64,000 bases of DNA, from the NCBI RefSeq assembly GCF_010728325.1, contig NZ_AP022570.1, positions 5,208,001-5,272,000 on the forward strand, in the 5' to 3' direction. This document shows, piece after piece, positions 55,502 to 63,810 of this stretch. Both the position numbers and the translations under genes were made by a program. Source of the DNA: Mycolicibacterium poriferae (GTDB lineage: Bacteria > Actinomycetota > Actinomycetes > Mycobacteriales > Mycobacteriaceae). The notes beneath the pieces are model-generated. The model had not been told where the DNA came from and did no database searches. It saw nothing but the letters and a program-made list of their open reading frames with translations. Each line of letters starts with the position of its first letter. Positions within the stretch are counted from its first letter, which is position 1.

Positions 55502-56293
55502 GTGATTCTCGACAGGTTCCGACTCGACGATCGTGTAGCCGTGGTCACCGGTGCCGGGCGGGGCCTCGGCGCCGCCATGGCCCTCGCCTTCGCCGAAGCC
55601 GGCGCTGACGTGCTGATTGCCGCGCGCACGCAGGCCCAGCTCGAGGAGGTCGCCGAGCAGGTGCGCGGCGCAGGTCGGCGCGCGCACATCGTGGTCGCCG
55701 ATCTCGCCCGGCCGGAGGACACCTCGTCGCTGGCCGCGCAGGCCGTGGAGGCGTTCGGCAAACTAGACATCGTCGTGAACAACGTCGGCGGGACGATGCC
55801 GGGCGCGCTGTTGGACACCACCGCCAAGGACATGCGTGATGCGTTCACGTTCAATGTCGCCACCGCCCACGCGCTGACCGCAGCGGCCGCCCCGCTGATG
55901 CTCGAGCACTCCGGCGGCGGCAGCATCATCAACGTCACCTCGACGATGAGCCGGGTCGCCGGGCGCGGGTTCGCCGCTTACGGCACCGCCAAAGCCGCGC
56001 TCGCCCACTACACCCGGTTGTCGGCACTGGATCTGGCACCGCGCATCCGAGTCAACGCCATCGCACCGGGGTCGATCCTGACCTCCGCGCTCGACATCGT
56101 CGCCAGCAACGAGGAACTGCGCACACCGATGGAGCAGGCCACCCCGCTGCGTCGGCTCGGCGATCCTCTCGACATCGCTGCGGCGGCGGTGTACCTCGCC
56201 TCCCCGGCAGGCGGCTATCTGACCGGCAAGACACTCGAAGTGGACGGTGGCATCACCTTCCCCAACCTCGAGCTCCCGATTCCCGATCTGTGA
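55502..56293 (+). CDS. short-chain dehydrogenase/reductase (Rv0927c-like)
   Basis: 263 residues from the GTG at 55502, the length I recall for Rv0927c; GTG at 55493 would add three. [40 protein letters not shown] (NNVGG in place of NNAGG, common in this subgroup), Ser in [14 protein letters not shown] and [16 protein letters not shown] (YxxxK). C-terminal [21 protein letters not shown] KstR-like site precedes it, and the dehydrogenase-like gene follows 9 bp later, so the pair may serve lipid or steroid metabolism. Confidence 0.9.
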   Translation: MILDRFRLDDRVAVVTGAGRGLGAAMALAFAEAGADVLIAARTQAQLEEVAEQVRGAGRRAHIVVADLARPEDTSSLAAQAVEAFGKLDIVVNNVGGTMPGALLDTTAKDMRDAFTFNVATAHALTAAAAPLMLEHSGGGSIINVTSTMSRVAGRGFAAYGTAKAALAHYTRLSALDLAPRIRVNAIAPGSILTSALDIVASNEELRTPMEQATPLRRLGDPLDIAAAAVYLASPAGGYLTGKTLEVDGGITFPNLELPIPDL

Positions 56294-56302
56294 GGACACC
56301 CC

Positions 56303-57394
56303 GTGGCCAATTCCAGCCCCAGCCCGATCCCCGTCGCCGCCGTCGGCACCGGAAACGTCGGTAAGCACGCGCTGACCCAGCTGATCAACGACGACCGCTT
56401 CGACCTCACCGCGGTGTGGGTCTCCTCAGAGGCCAAGGCCGGCAAGGACGCCGCCGAACTCGCCGGACTGCCAGGGTCGACGGGGATTCTGGCGACGACC
56501 GACCTGGACGCCGTGATCGCCACCAGGCCCGCCTGCGTGGTCTACACCGCGTTGGCCGACAACCGGCTGATGGAAGCGCTGGAGGACTACCGCAGGATCC
56601 TGGCAGCCGGGATCAACGTGGTGGGGAGCAGCGCGGTCTTCCTGCAGTACCCGTGGCAGGTGATCCCGGCCGAGATGGTCACCCCCATCGAGGACGCCGC
56701 CCAGGAAGGTTCGTCGACGATCTTCGTCAACGGCATCGATCCGGGCTTCGCCAACGATCTCCTGCCGCTGGCGCTGGCCGGCACGTGCCAGAACGTGCAG
56801 CAAATCCGGTGCATGGAGATCATCAACTACGACACCTATGACAGCGCGCCGGTGATGTTCGATGTGATGGGATTCGGTGGCAGCCTCGACGAGACACCGA
56901 TGCTGCTCCAACCCGGCGTGCTGAGCCTGGCCTGGGGTTCGGTGGTCCGCCAGCTCGCGGCCGGCCTGGGCATCGAGCTCGACGAGGTCACCGAGACCCA
57001 CGTCCGGGTACCGGCACCCGAGGACTTCGACATCGCGGCGGGTCCCATCGGCAAGGGCACCACCGCTGCGATCCGGTTCGAGGTGCGCGGCATGAAGAAC
57101 GGCAACGTCGCCGTGGTGCTCGAACATGTCACCCGGCTGCGCGACGACCTGTGCCCGGACTGGCCGCAGCCCGCCCAGCCCGGTGGGTCCTACCGGATCG
57201 AGGTCACCGGTGAACCCTCCTACGCTCTCGACCTGTGCCTGAGCAGCCCGAACGGCGACCACAACCACGCCGGCCTGGTTGCCACCGCGTCCCGGGTGGT
57301 CAACGCGATCCCGGCGGTGATCGACGCGGCGCCCGGCATCGTCACGACGCTGGATCTGCCGCTGGTGACGGGCCACGGGCTATACGCTGGCTGA
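56303..57394 (+). CDS. dihydrodipicolinate-reductase-like NAD(P)-binding protein (Rv0926c-like)
   Basis: 363 residues. N-terminal Rossmann motif VAAVGTGNVGKHALTQLIND. The domain organisation resembles DapB/2,4-diaminopentanoate dehydrogenase. The DapB catalytic loop is not obvious, and true dapB lies elsewhere in mycobacteria, so lysine synthesis is unlikely. GTG start nine bases after the SDR stop, with GAGGA upstream; probably the same transcript and control as the SDR. Confidence 0.85.
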   Translation: MANSSPSPIPVAAVGTGNVGKHALTQLINDDRFDLTAVWVSSEAKAGKDAAELAGLPGSTGILATTDLDAVIATRPACVVYTALADNRLMEALEDYRRILAAGINVVGSSAVFLQYPWQVIPAEMVTPIEDAAQEGSSTIFVNGIDPGFANDLLPLALAGTCQNVQQIRCMEIINYDTYDSAPVMFDVMGFGGSLDETPMLLQPGVLSLAWGSVVRQLAAGLGIELDEVTETHVRVPAPEDFDIAAGPIGKGTTAAIRFEVRGMKNGNVAVVLEHVTRLRDDLCPDWPQPAQPGGSYRIEVTGEPSYALDLCLSSPNGDHNHAGLVATASRVVNAIPAVIDAAPGIVTTLDLPLVTGHGLYAG

Positions 57395-57420
57395 CGAACC
57401 CAGCCGGAAGGACCGAGAAG

Positions 57421-57684
57421 ATGACTGCGCGCTTCACCGCCCTGGCAACTCTGCTCGGTGCCGGCGTCACCGCCGCTGCGATCGCTGCCGCTCCGGCAGC
57501 CTTCGCCCAACCGGCCTGCGACCAGACGAATCCCAGCGGCGCCGGGCAGACCGGCGGCGGGGAGGTGTGCCAGTCCCCCGGCAACGCCGAGATCGACGGC
57601 AAGCTGCCCACGGTCCAACCGCCCGGCTACCGCTACGGCGGAACCGGCGGGTTCCCGTGGGACGACAACATGTTCACCCTCTGA
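57421..57684 (+). CDS. small secreted Cys-pair protein 1 of 3
   Basis: 87 residues. Signal peptide from residue 1 to about 30 (LGAGVTAAAIAAAPAAFAQP, cleavage after AFA). The mature part has two cysteines, ACDQTNPSG and EVCQSPGNAEIDG, and ends YGGTGGFPWDDNMFTL. Same C-terminal FPWD-x2-MF-x-L signature as the next gene. Function unknown; paralogues appear mycobacterial. Confidence 0.78.
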   Translation: MTARFTALATLLGAGVTAAAIAAAPAAFAQPACDQTNPSGAGQTGGGEVCQSPGNAEIDGKLPTVQPPGYRYGGTGGFPWDDNMFTL

Positions 57685-57793
57685 TCGGCCCTTGATCGGC
57701 TCTGCGCCGGGCAATTTCGCGGGCGCCGGAGTGGCTTCCTGAACTGTGAAAGACCTGTAGGCTTGGCCCAACTCCGCTGGAAGGAAGAAGAAG

Positions 57794-58051
57794 ATGAAGG
57801 CCCGCCTCACTGCTCTGACCGCCCTTCTCGCCGGTGGCGGTGCCGCACTGGCAATCGCCGCCGCCCCCGCCGCACTCGCTCAGCCGAACTGCGAGCAGAC
57901 CAGCTCCGGCGGTGGCGGCTACCAGGGTGGCGCCACCACCCTGTGCGAGTCGCCCGGCAACGCCCAGATCAGCTCGACTCCCCCGGCCTATGCCCAGCCC
58001 TGGTACGGCGGCGGCATGTTCCCGTGGGACTACGGCATGTTCGTCCTCTGA
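57794..58051 (+). CDS. small secreted Cys-pair protein 2 of 3
   Basis: 85 residues. Signal peptide with cleavage after ALA (AAPAALAQPN). Mature part has NCEQTSSGGGGY and LCESPGNAQIS, and ends GGGMFPWDYGMFVL. GAAGGAAGAAG-like purine-rich ribosome site is just upstream (AAGGAAG). Close paralogue of gene 1 by the C-terminal signature and Cys spacing. Confidence 0.78.
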   Translation: MKARLTALTALLAGGGAALAIAAAPAALAQPNCEQTSSGGGGYQGGATTLCESPGNAQISSTPPAYAQPWYGGGMFPWDYGMFVL

Positions 58052-58064
58052 TCGACGACCGGTC

Positions 58065-58301
58065 ATGACACGAGTCACCCGCAGCGCGCTCGTCGCGCTG
58101 GCGGGATTCGCGGTGGCTCTGGGTACCGCGCACACCGCATCGGCCGCCCCGGAGTGCACGGATGTCGGCGAGACCGTGACGTTCTGCGAGACCAACGGCA
58201 GCACGCAGCTCATCACCACCCCGCCGCCTTGGAACTGGGGCGGCTGGCAGGGCATCGGTTTCTGGCCGTTGGTGGGCGGTTACGGGCTGGGCTTCGAGTA
58301 G
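58065..58301 (+). CDS. small secreted Cys-pair protein 3 of 3
   Basis: 78 residues. Signal peptide cleaved after ASA (HTASAAPEC). Mature part has ECTDVGETVTFCETNGSTQL, then PPPWNWGGWQGIGFWPLVGG. Shares the two-Cys pattern with its two upstream paralogues but its tail is Trp/Gly-rich without the FPWD motif. Starts 13 bp after the stop of gene 2. Confidence 0.72.
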   Translation: MTRVTRSALVALAGFAVALGTAHTASAAPECTDVGETVTFCETNGSTQLITTPPPWNWGGWQGIGFWPLVGGYGLGFE

Positions 58302-58397
58302 CAGACGCGGACTGTCGGCCCTGGCTCGGGACGGTGTGGTTGCCGGGCCGCTACTCTTTTCTTCGTGATGCCGATCGAGCTGACCGTCCAAGGCTGA

Positions 58398-59462
58398 ATG
58401 GCGGGTAAGCACAGCTACTTCGCGTACGGGTCGAACCTGTGCGTGCGACAGATGGCGCAACGATGCCCCGACGCCAGCGATCCGCGGCGCGCGACGCTTT
58501 CCGATCACGACTGGCTGATCAACGAGCGTGGCGTGGCCACCGTCGAGCGGTTCGCCGGCGCCGAGGTGCACGGCGTCATCTGGCAGCTGTCCGATCACGA
58601 TCTGGCGACCCTGGACAGCGCCGAAGGCGTCCCGGTGCGATATCGGCGCGACGAGCTCACGGTCCACACCGACACCGGCCCGGCCACGGCGTGGGTCTAC
58701 ATCGACCACCGCGTGGAGGCCGGGCCTCCGCGACCGGGCTACCTGGAGCGGATCCTCGACGGCGCGCGCCACCACGGCCTGCCCCACCGCTGGATCGAGT
58801 TCCTGGAGCGGTGGGATCCCACCCGCTGGCCGCAGCGCATTGCTGCGCCGGAAGATGCTGCACCACAGTCCCTTTCAGAGCTCCTGCGTGATTCTGCGAT
58901 CCTCGAGCACAGCGTGTTGCGTTCGACGTTCGGCTTCCTGGCCATCCACGGTGGCGGTCTGGAGCAGATGACCGATGTGATCGCCGAGCGGGCGGCCGAC
59001 GCCGCCGACGCCTCGCTCTACGTCGTGCGCCACCCCGACCACTACCCGCACCATCTGCCTTCGGCGCGCTACGACCCGGCGGAATCCGAGCGGCTGGCCG
59101 AGTTCCTCGATCACGTCGACGTCGCGGTCTCGCTGCACGGTTATGGTCGCGCGGGACGCAGCACCCAGATCCTGGCCGGCGGCCGCCATCGCGCGCTCGC
59201 CGCACACCTCGACCACCACATCACGATCCCGGGCTATGAGCTCGTCACCGACCTCGACGCCATCCCGCGCGAGCTGCGCGGGATGCACCCTGGCAACCCC
59301 GTGAACCGGCCCCGCGACGGCGGAACGCAGCTGGAACTGTCGGCGCGGGTGCGCGGGGTCAGCCCCCGCAGCGGTTTGCCCAGCGACGACGGGCTGGCAC
59401 CGGCGACGTCGGCGCTGGTGCAGGGGCTGGCGGCGGCAGCGCGCTCCTGGCAGGGACGCTAG
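58398..59462 (+). CDS. gamma-glutamylcyclotransferase / poly-gamma-glutamate hydrolase fusion (Rv0923c-like)
   Basis: 354 residues. N-terminal gamma-glutamylcyclotransferase-like domain: KHSYFAYGSNLCVRQMAQRC (YGSNL), then GVIWQLSDHDLATLDSAEGV (Glu of the reaction). C-terminal domain (from about residue 165) matches poly-gamma-glutamate hydrolase (PghP/DUF867): FLAIHGGGLEQMTDVIAERA, VDVAVSLHGYGRAGRSTQIL, PGNPVNRPRDGGTQLELSAR. His/Glu zinc ligands are present by eye. A single protein that first depolymerises gamma-linked glutamate and then cyclises the gamma-glutamyl ends is the simplest reading. Substrate is inferred. Confidence 0.82.
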   Translation: MAGKHSYFAYGSNLCVRQMAQRCPDASDPRRATLSDHDWLINERGVATVERFAGAEVHGVIWQLSDHDLATLDSAEGVPVRYRRDELTVHTDTGPATAWVYIDHRVEAGPPRPGYLERILDGARHHGLPHRWIEFLERWDPTRWPQRIAAPEDAAPQSLSELLRDSAILEHSVLRSTFGFLAIHGGGLEQMTDVIAERAADAADASLYVVRHPDHYPHHLPSARYDPAESERLAEFLDHVDVAVSLHGYGRAGRSTQILAGGRHRALAAHLDHHITIPGYELVTDLDAIPRELRGMHPGNPVNRPRDGGTQLELSARVRGVSPRSGLPSDDGLAPATSALVQGLAAAARSWQGR

Positions 59463-59611
59463 CCCCCGAATCCCTGCGCTCGGCCACCCATCCACGGGGC
59501 GCACCGCTCCGAATGCCGGTATGTGGAACCCATCTACGCGGGGCAGCGACCACCGTCGATGACGACGAGGTCAGCGCCCTGGAATCCGCCAGATGCCGGG
59601 GCGGTGCCGAC

Positions 59612-60418
59612 GTGACGACGGCCCTCTACCGCACCCGGATCACCCACCTGCGCCGGGCGCCGGTGCATCACTACTTCGAGCACCGCAGCTACAGCTGGTT
59701 CGTCGACGTCGACGCGCTGCCCCGGCTCCCGCGCGGGCTGCGTCCGTTTGCGACATTCGACCCCCGCGACCATCTGTGGGGTTCCGATCAGGACACGTTG
59801 CGCACCCGCGTCGAGTCGTTCCTGACCGACAAGGGCGTGGACGTGCCCGGCGGCAGGATCACAGCGCTGTTCCAGCCGCGGGTGCTGGGTTACGTCTTCA
59901 ACCCCCTGAGCCTGTACTGGTGCCACGACCTTCGCGGAGTGCTGCGCCATGTCGTCGCCGAAGTCCAGAACCTCCGCGGCGAGCGCCACGCCTACCTTCT
60001 GCCACCGTCGGGCGACCGGCCCGCGATGGTGGCCAAGAAGTTCCACACGTCACCGTTCAACGATGTCAGCGGCCACTACCTGGTCCACGCACCGCAACCG
60101 GAGGACACGCTCGACGTCAGGATTTCGCTGCACCGCGACGACCACCCGGCCTTCGTCGCGACCATGCGCGGCGCGCGCCGGCGCGCGGGCATCGGCCAGA
60201 TTCTGGCTCTGCAATTGGTGGCGCCGTGGGCTCCGCTGATGAACTCGATCGGCATGCGGGTGCAGGCCGTCACGCTGCGGTTGCGTGGGGTGCCGCTGGC
60301 CTCACGGGGCGCGGAGAAACCCGAAAAAGTCGAGTCGCTGGTGCCCGTCGGCCGGGTTTCCATGAATAATGTTTGCGCACATTCCCTTTCACCACGGCTT
60401 GGCGGAAGCGGGGATTGA
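59612..60418 (+). CDS. DUF1365 family protein (Rv0448c-like)
   Basis: 268 residues. LYRTRITHLRRAPVHHYFEH at the N-terminus, FNPLSLYWCHDLRGVLRHVV and KKFHTSPFNDVSGHYLVHAP are hallmark DUF1365 blocks. In M. tuberculosis the homologue sits in the sigK region with a FAD oxidoreductase and UfaA1; here those neighbours are missing. GTG at 59612 chosen by homology; the frame is open to 59513. Function unknown, suspected in fatty-acid modification. Confidence 0.82.
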   Translation: MTTALYRTRITHLRRAPVHHYFEHRSYSWFVDVDALPRLPRGLRPFATFDPRDHLWGSDQDTLRTRVESFLTDKGVDVPGGRITALFQPRVLGYVFNPLSLYWCHDLRGVLRHVVAEVQNLRGERHAYLLPPSGDRPAMVAKKFHTSPFNDVSGHYLVHAPQPEDTLDVRISLHRDDHPAFVATMRGARRRAGIGQILALQLVAPWAPLMNSIGMRVQAVTLRLRGVPLASRGAEKPEKVESLVPVGRVSMNNVCAHSLSPRLGGSGD

Positions 60419-60442
60419 CGTGACGACGTTGACGCAGGTGGC

Positions 60443-60448
60443 TAGGCT
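60443..60448 (+). promoter_or_regulatory. -10 box for a leaderless sigK transcript
   Basis: TAGGCT seven bases before the GTG at 60456. It resembles a housekeeping -10 rather than the SigK-type one. Confidence 0.4.
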
Positions 60449-60455
60449 ACCGCTC

Positions 60456-61001
60456 GTGACCGCCGAACTCGACGCATTGCTGCGCCAGGTGGCCCGTCGG
60501 GATGTCGACGCCTTTGCGGCGTTCTACGACCAGACCCGTTCCCGGGTGTTCGGCCTGGTCACCCGCGTTTTGCGGGACCCCGGATACAGCGAGGAATGCA
60601 CGCAGGACATCTATCTGCAGGTGTGGCGCACCGCCGAGAACTACGACCCCGCCGCGGGAAGCCCGCTGGCCTGGCTGATGACGCTGGCGCACCGCCGCGC
60701 CGTGGACCGGGTGCGCTCGGAGCAGGCCGCCAGCACCCGGGAGTCGCGCTACGGCGCCGCCAGCGTGGAGCCGCCCTCCGACCACGTCGCCGATACGGTC
60801 ATCCTCAGCGACGAACGTCGCCAGGTCACCGAATGCCTCGCGTCGCTGACCGACACCCAACGCGAATGCATTCGACTCGCGTACTACGACGGGCTGACCT
60901 ACGCGCAGGTGTCCGAGCGCCTGTCGGCGAACCTCGCCACCATCAAGTCCCGGATGCGTGATGCCATCCGCGGCCTGCGTCGATGCTTGGGGGCCGCATG
61001 A
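60456..61001 (+). CDS. sigK: ECF sigma factor SigK
   Basis: 181 residues. Sigma-70 region 2: DAFAAFYDQTRSRVFGLVTR to TQDIYLQVWRTAENYDP; region 4: SLTDTQRECIRLAYYDGLTY and ANLATIKSRMRDAIRGLRRC. Aligns closely with M. tuberculosis SigK. Start GTG at 60456, beginning VTAELDALLRQVARRD as in homologues; the upstream ATG at 60369 is rejected. Overlaps rskA by ATGA, so sigma and anti-sigma are coupled. Confidence 0.93.
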   Translation: MTAELDALLRQVARRDVDAFAAFYDQTRSRVFGLVTRVLRDPGYSEECTQDIYLQVWRTAENYDPAAGSPLAWLMTLAHRRAVDRVRSEQAASTRESRYGAASVEPPSDHVADTVILSDERRQVTECLASLTDTQRECIRLAYYDGLTYAQVSERLSANLATIKSRMRDAIRGLRRCLGAA

Positions 61002-61714
61002 CCGGACCACATGCAGCTGAACTGTTGTCGCTGGCGACGCCGTACGCGTTGCACGCGCTCAGCGATGCCGAAGCCGCCGACGTCGAGCGGCTGCTCGACG
61101 ATGCGCCGCCCGACGTCGCCGACGCCTTCCACACCGAGGTGCAGGCGGTGCGCGAAACGATGGCTGCGCTGGCGTCGGCCACCGCGGTGGAACCGCCGCC
61201 GGAGCTCCGCGACCAGCTGCTGAGCCGCATCGCCGAGGAACCCGTGCCGCTGCGTCGTCCGTCACAGCAACGCCGCTGGCCCCGCATGGTGCTGGCCGCC
61301 GCCGCGGTGGCGGTGGTCGGACTGGGCGCTCTGGGTGTCGGCATGGCGCTGCGCCCGCCCACTGTCCCGTCGACCGCGGATCAGGTGTTCGCCGCGCCGG
61401 ACGTGCGCACGGTGTCCGGGGAGATCCCCGGGGGCGGTACCGCGACGGTGGTGTTCTCTCGGGAACAGGGCTCCGGGGTGCTGGTGATGAACAACGTGCC
61501 GCCCCCGCAGCCGGGAACGGTCTATCAGATGTGGCTGGTCGACGGGCAGGGGCCGCACTCGGCCGGCACCATGGGCCCGGACTCGGTCGCGCCGTCGACC
61601 ACCGCGGTGATCCCGGACCTGGGCTCCTCGCGGGCGCTCGCGTTCACCGTCGAACCACCGGGCGGATCGACCGAACCGACCAGCCCGGTGTTCGCCGAGT
61701 TACCGCTCAGCTAG
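60998..61714 (+). CDS. rskA: anti-sigma-K factor RskA
   Basis: 238 residues. Cytoplasmic anti-sigma domain (PYALHALSDAEAADVERLLD), one membrane segment (RMVLAAAAVAVVGLGALGVG, about residues 90-112) and an extracellular RskA domain (MNNVPPPQPGTVYQMWLVDG). It would hold SigK at the membrane until proteolysis releases it. ATG overlaps the sigK stop. The stop overlaps the convergent ligase gene by eight bases. Confidence 0.93.
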   Translation: MTGPHAAELLSLATPYALHALSDAEAADVERLLDDAPPDVADAFHTEVQAVRETMAALASATAVEPPPELRDQLLSRIAEEPVPLRRPSQQRRWPRMVLAAAAVAVVGLGALGVGMALRPPTVPSTADQVFAAPDVRTVSGEIPGGGTATVVFSREQGSGVLVMNNVPPPQPGTVYQMWLVDGQGPHSAGTMGPDSVAPSTTAVIPDLGSSRALAFTVEPPGGSTEPTSPVFAELPLS

Positions 61715-62819
61715 GACTCTCCAGCGTCGCGGCGGCAGCCTCCGCCAGCACGTCGGACACCTCGTGGTTGCGCCGCCACGCCGCCTGTTGCCGCATCGCG
61801 CCGTTGCCCCGTTCGGCCACTCCGGCCAACCCGAAAGTGACCAGCTCGTAGTCGCCGACCTGTTCGAGCGCGGGACGGACCCGATCGATCAGCTGTTCCA
61901 AGAGTTGCCGGGTGGGAGCAGGGGCGTGCTCCTGCAGGTCGAGGCTGTCGCCGTCGAGACCGTCGCGGGCGGCCTTCCAGTAGGCGGCCTTGAGCGCGAA
62001 CGACGCCAACGGTTGCACCGGTTCGCCGCGTCGGTGCTCCTCGAGTGCGGTCATCACACAGCCGCGGACCAGCGCGGCGAACGTGACCGACTCGGCGACC
62101 GTGGCGGGCACGTCGGCGACCCTGACCTCGATGGTGGGGAAGTTGCGGGAGGGCCGCACATCCCAATAGACCATGCCGTCGTCGCGGATCACCCCGGAAT
62201 GGCACAGCATGTCGACCGCGGCGTCGTACTCGTCGGCCGAGGCGAACTGCGGCGGCGGACCGGCGCTGGGCCAGCGCGCCCACAGCACACTGCGCCAGCT
62301 GGCGTGGCCGGTGTCCGCGTTGCGGTAGATCGCCGAGTTCGCGGTCAGCGCGAGCAGCAGCGGCAGCCAGGGCCGCAGCCGGTTGCTGACACCGATGGCC
62401 GCATCCCGGTCCGGCACCGCGACGTGCACGTGGCAGCCGCAGATGCCCTGCTCGTGAGCGATCATCCCGAAGCGCTCCCCGATGTCGCGGTAACGCGGGG
62501 TGTCGGTCACCGGGAACTGCGAGGGCAGGGTGGGCGGCAGGCCGACCGCCAGCAACTGCGCACCCGCGGCCTCGGCGGCGCCGGCCGCCACCGTGCGCAA
62601 CCGCAGCAGCTCGTCGCGCAGGTCGGAGGTGTTCTCCACGACCGAGCTGGTGGTTTCGACCTGGCAACTGGTCAGTTCGAGTTGCAGCTCGACACCGTCG
62701 CGCGCGGCCCGGTCGGCCACCGCGCGGTTGAGCGCGACAGGGGCGCCCGACGTCGGGTCGACGAGCAGGAACTCTTCCTCGACGCCGAGCGTGGGTGTCG
62801 ACCCCGTCGAAGACGCCAC
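61707..62819 (-). CDS. YbdK-type carboxylate-amine ligase (glutamate-cysteine ligase family 2)
   Basis: 370 residues. GVEEEFLLVDPTSGAPVALN near the N-terminus, ELQLELTSCQVETTSSVVEN, GICGCHVHVAVPD and SRNFPTIEVRVADVPATVAE match GCS2. E. coli YbdK has weak gamma-glutamylcysteine synthetase activity; mycobacteria use mycothiol, so the physiological product is unclear. GTG at 62819 with GGGAG five bases upstream; an in-frame extension to 62867 is rejected. Confidence 0.88.
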   Translation of the reverse strand: MASSTGSTPTLGVEEEFLLVDPTSGAPVALNRAVADRAARDGVELQLELTSCQVETTSSVVENTSDLRDELLRLRTVAAGAAEAAGAQLLAVGLPPTLPSQFPVTDTPRYRDIGERFGMIAHEQGICGCHVHVAVPDRDAAIGVSNRLRPWLPLLLALTANSAIYRNADTGHASWRSVLWARWPSAGPPPQFASADEYDAAVDMLCHSGVIRDDGMVYWDVRPSRNFPTIEVRVADVPATVAESVTFAALVRGCVMTALEEHRRGEPVQPLASFALKAAYWKAARDGLDGDSLDLQEHAPAPTRQLLEQLIDRVRPALEQVGDYELVTFGLAGVAERGNGAMRQQAAWRRNHEVSDVLAEAAAATLESPS

Positions 62820-62840
62820 CGAAACTCCCTGGAAGAAATT

Positions 62841-62879
62841 TGATCCGGCCCGTCGGAGTGTGCACAACGGGCCGGATCA
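62841..62879. promoter_or_regulatory. 13-bp perfect inverted repeat between divergent genes
   Basis: TGATCCGGCCCGT (62841-62853) and ACGGGCCGGATCA (62867-62879) with a 13-base spacer, in the gap between the ligase and LLM genes. Either an operator (26-bp centre spacing) or, on the ligase mRNA, a hairpin followed by AAATTTC. The two cannot be separated by sequence. Confidence 0.5.
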
Positions 62880-62936
62880 TCGTGAAAAGTCGAAACCCTT
62901 TATGCCCACCGCCCCTCGGGCTCAAACCTCAGGTCC

Positions 62937-62942
62937 TACGAT
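62937..62942 (+). promoter_or_regulatory. -10 box for a leaderless LLM transcript
   Basis: TACGAT seven bases before the GTG at 62950. Confidence 0.4.
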
Positions 62943-62949
62943 CGATTTC

Positions 62950-63774
62950 GTGGCCAAAGGTTTCCGGTTCGGGGTCGGTGTCACGCGGGTGCGCTCGCTG
63001 GAGTCGTTGCAGGAGGCGGCGCGCCGCGCCGAGGATCTCGGGTTCGACGTGATGCACGTACCCGACCACCTCGGTGGCCCGGCGCCGTTCCCGGTCATGA
63101 CGGCCATCGCACTGGCGGCGCCTGCGCTGCGGGTCGGGACATTCGTCGTCAACTCGGCGTTCTACCGGCCGGCACTGCTGGCCCGCGATGTCGGCGCGCT
63201 GCACGAGCTCTCCGAGGGCCGCTTCGAACTGGGGCTCGGGACGGGCTACGTCAAGGAAGAATTCGACGCAGCCGGGCTGCGGTTCCCCAGCGCGGGTGAA
63301 CGGGTCGACCACCTGCGCGACACCTGCGAGTACATGGCCGAGCACCTGCCCGACGTGCCGATCATGATCGCCGGCAACGGTGACCGCGTGCTGCGCATCG
63401 CGGCGCGCTGGGCGAACATCATCGGCTTGACCGGGGGTGACCGGCCCGCCGAGCCCGGCGACGATCCACTGGCCGAGCGCATCGGGTTCGTCCGGGACGC
63501 GGCCGGTGAACGATTTGACGAGTTGGAACTCAACGTCGCCATCACCGCCATGCCGGTGGACGACTCCGGTGCGCCCGACCTGGCCATCGCCCGACGGTCG
63601 CTGCCCGGCCTGACCGATGAGCAGTTGCTGCGCCACCCCGGTGTCCTGTCGGGCAGCACCGACGAGATCGCCGAGCGTCTGCGCGGCTACCGCGACACCT
63701 ACGGCATCAGCTACGTCATCGTGCAGGCGCGCCACGTCGAGGCGTTCGGCAAGGTCATCGCTCTGTTGAAGTAG
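62950..63774 (+). CDS. LLM-class F420-dependent oxidoreductase (TIGR03621-like)
   Basis: 274 residues. FGVGVTRVRSLESLQEAARR at the N-terminus, LHELSEGRFELGLGTGYVKE and VPIMIAGNGDRVLRIAARWA match the F420 LLM group. Start is GTG at 62950 with a leaderless -10; an ATG at 62902 would add 16 residues. No KstR-type site is seen here, unlike the other two LLM genes in the window. Substrate unknown. Confidence 0.86.
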   Translation: MAKGFRFGVGVTRVRSLESLQEAARRAEDLGFDVMHVPDHLGGPAPFPVMTAIALAAPALRVGTFVVNSAFYRPALLARDVGALHELSEGRFELGLGTGYVKEEFDAAGLRFPSAGERVDHLRDTCEYMAEHLPDVPIMIAGNGDRVLRIAARWANIIGLTGGDRPAEPGDDPLAERIGFVRDAAGERFDELELNVAITAMPVDDSGAPDLAIARRSLPGLTDEQLLRHPGVLSGSTDEIAERLRGYRDTYGISYVIVQARHVEAFGKVIALLK

Positions 63775-63810
63775 TCCGCGCTTCTGAAGTGGCCAGCCCT
63801 GGTGAACTGG

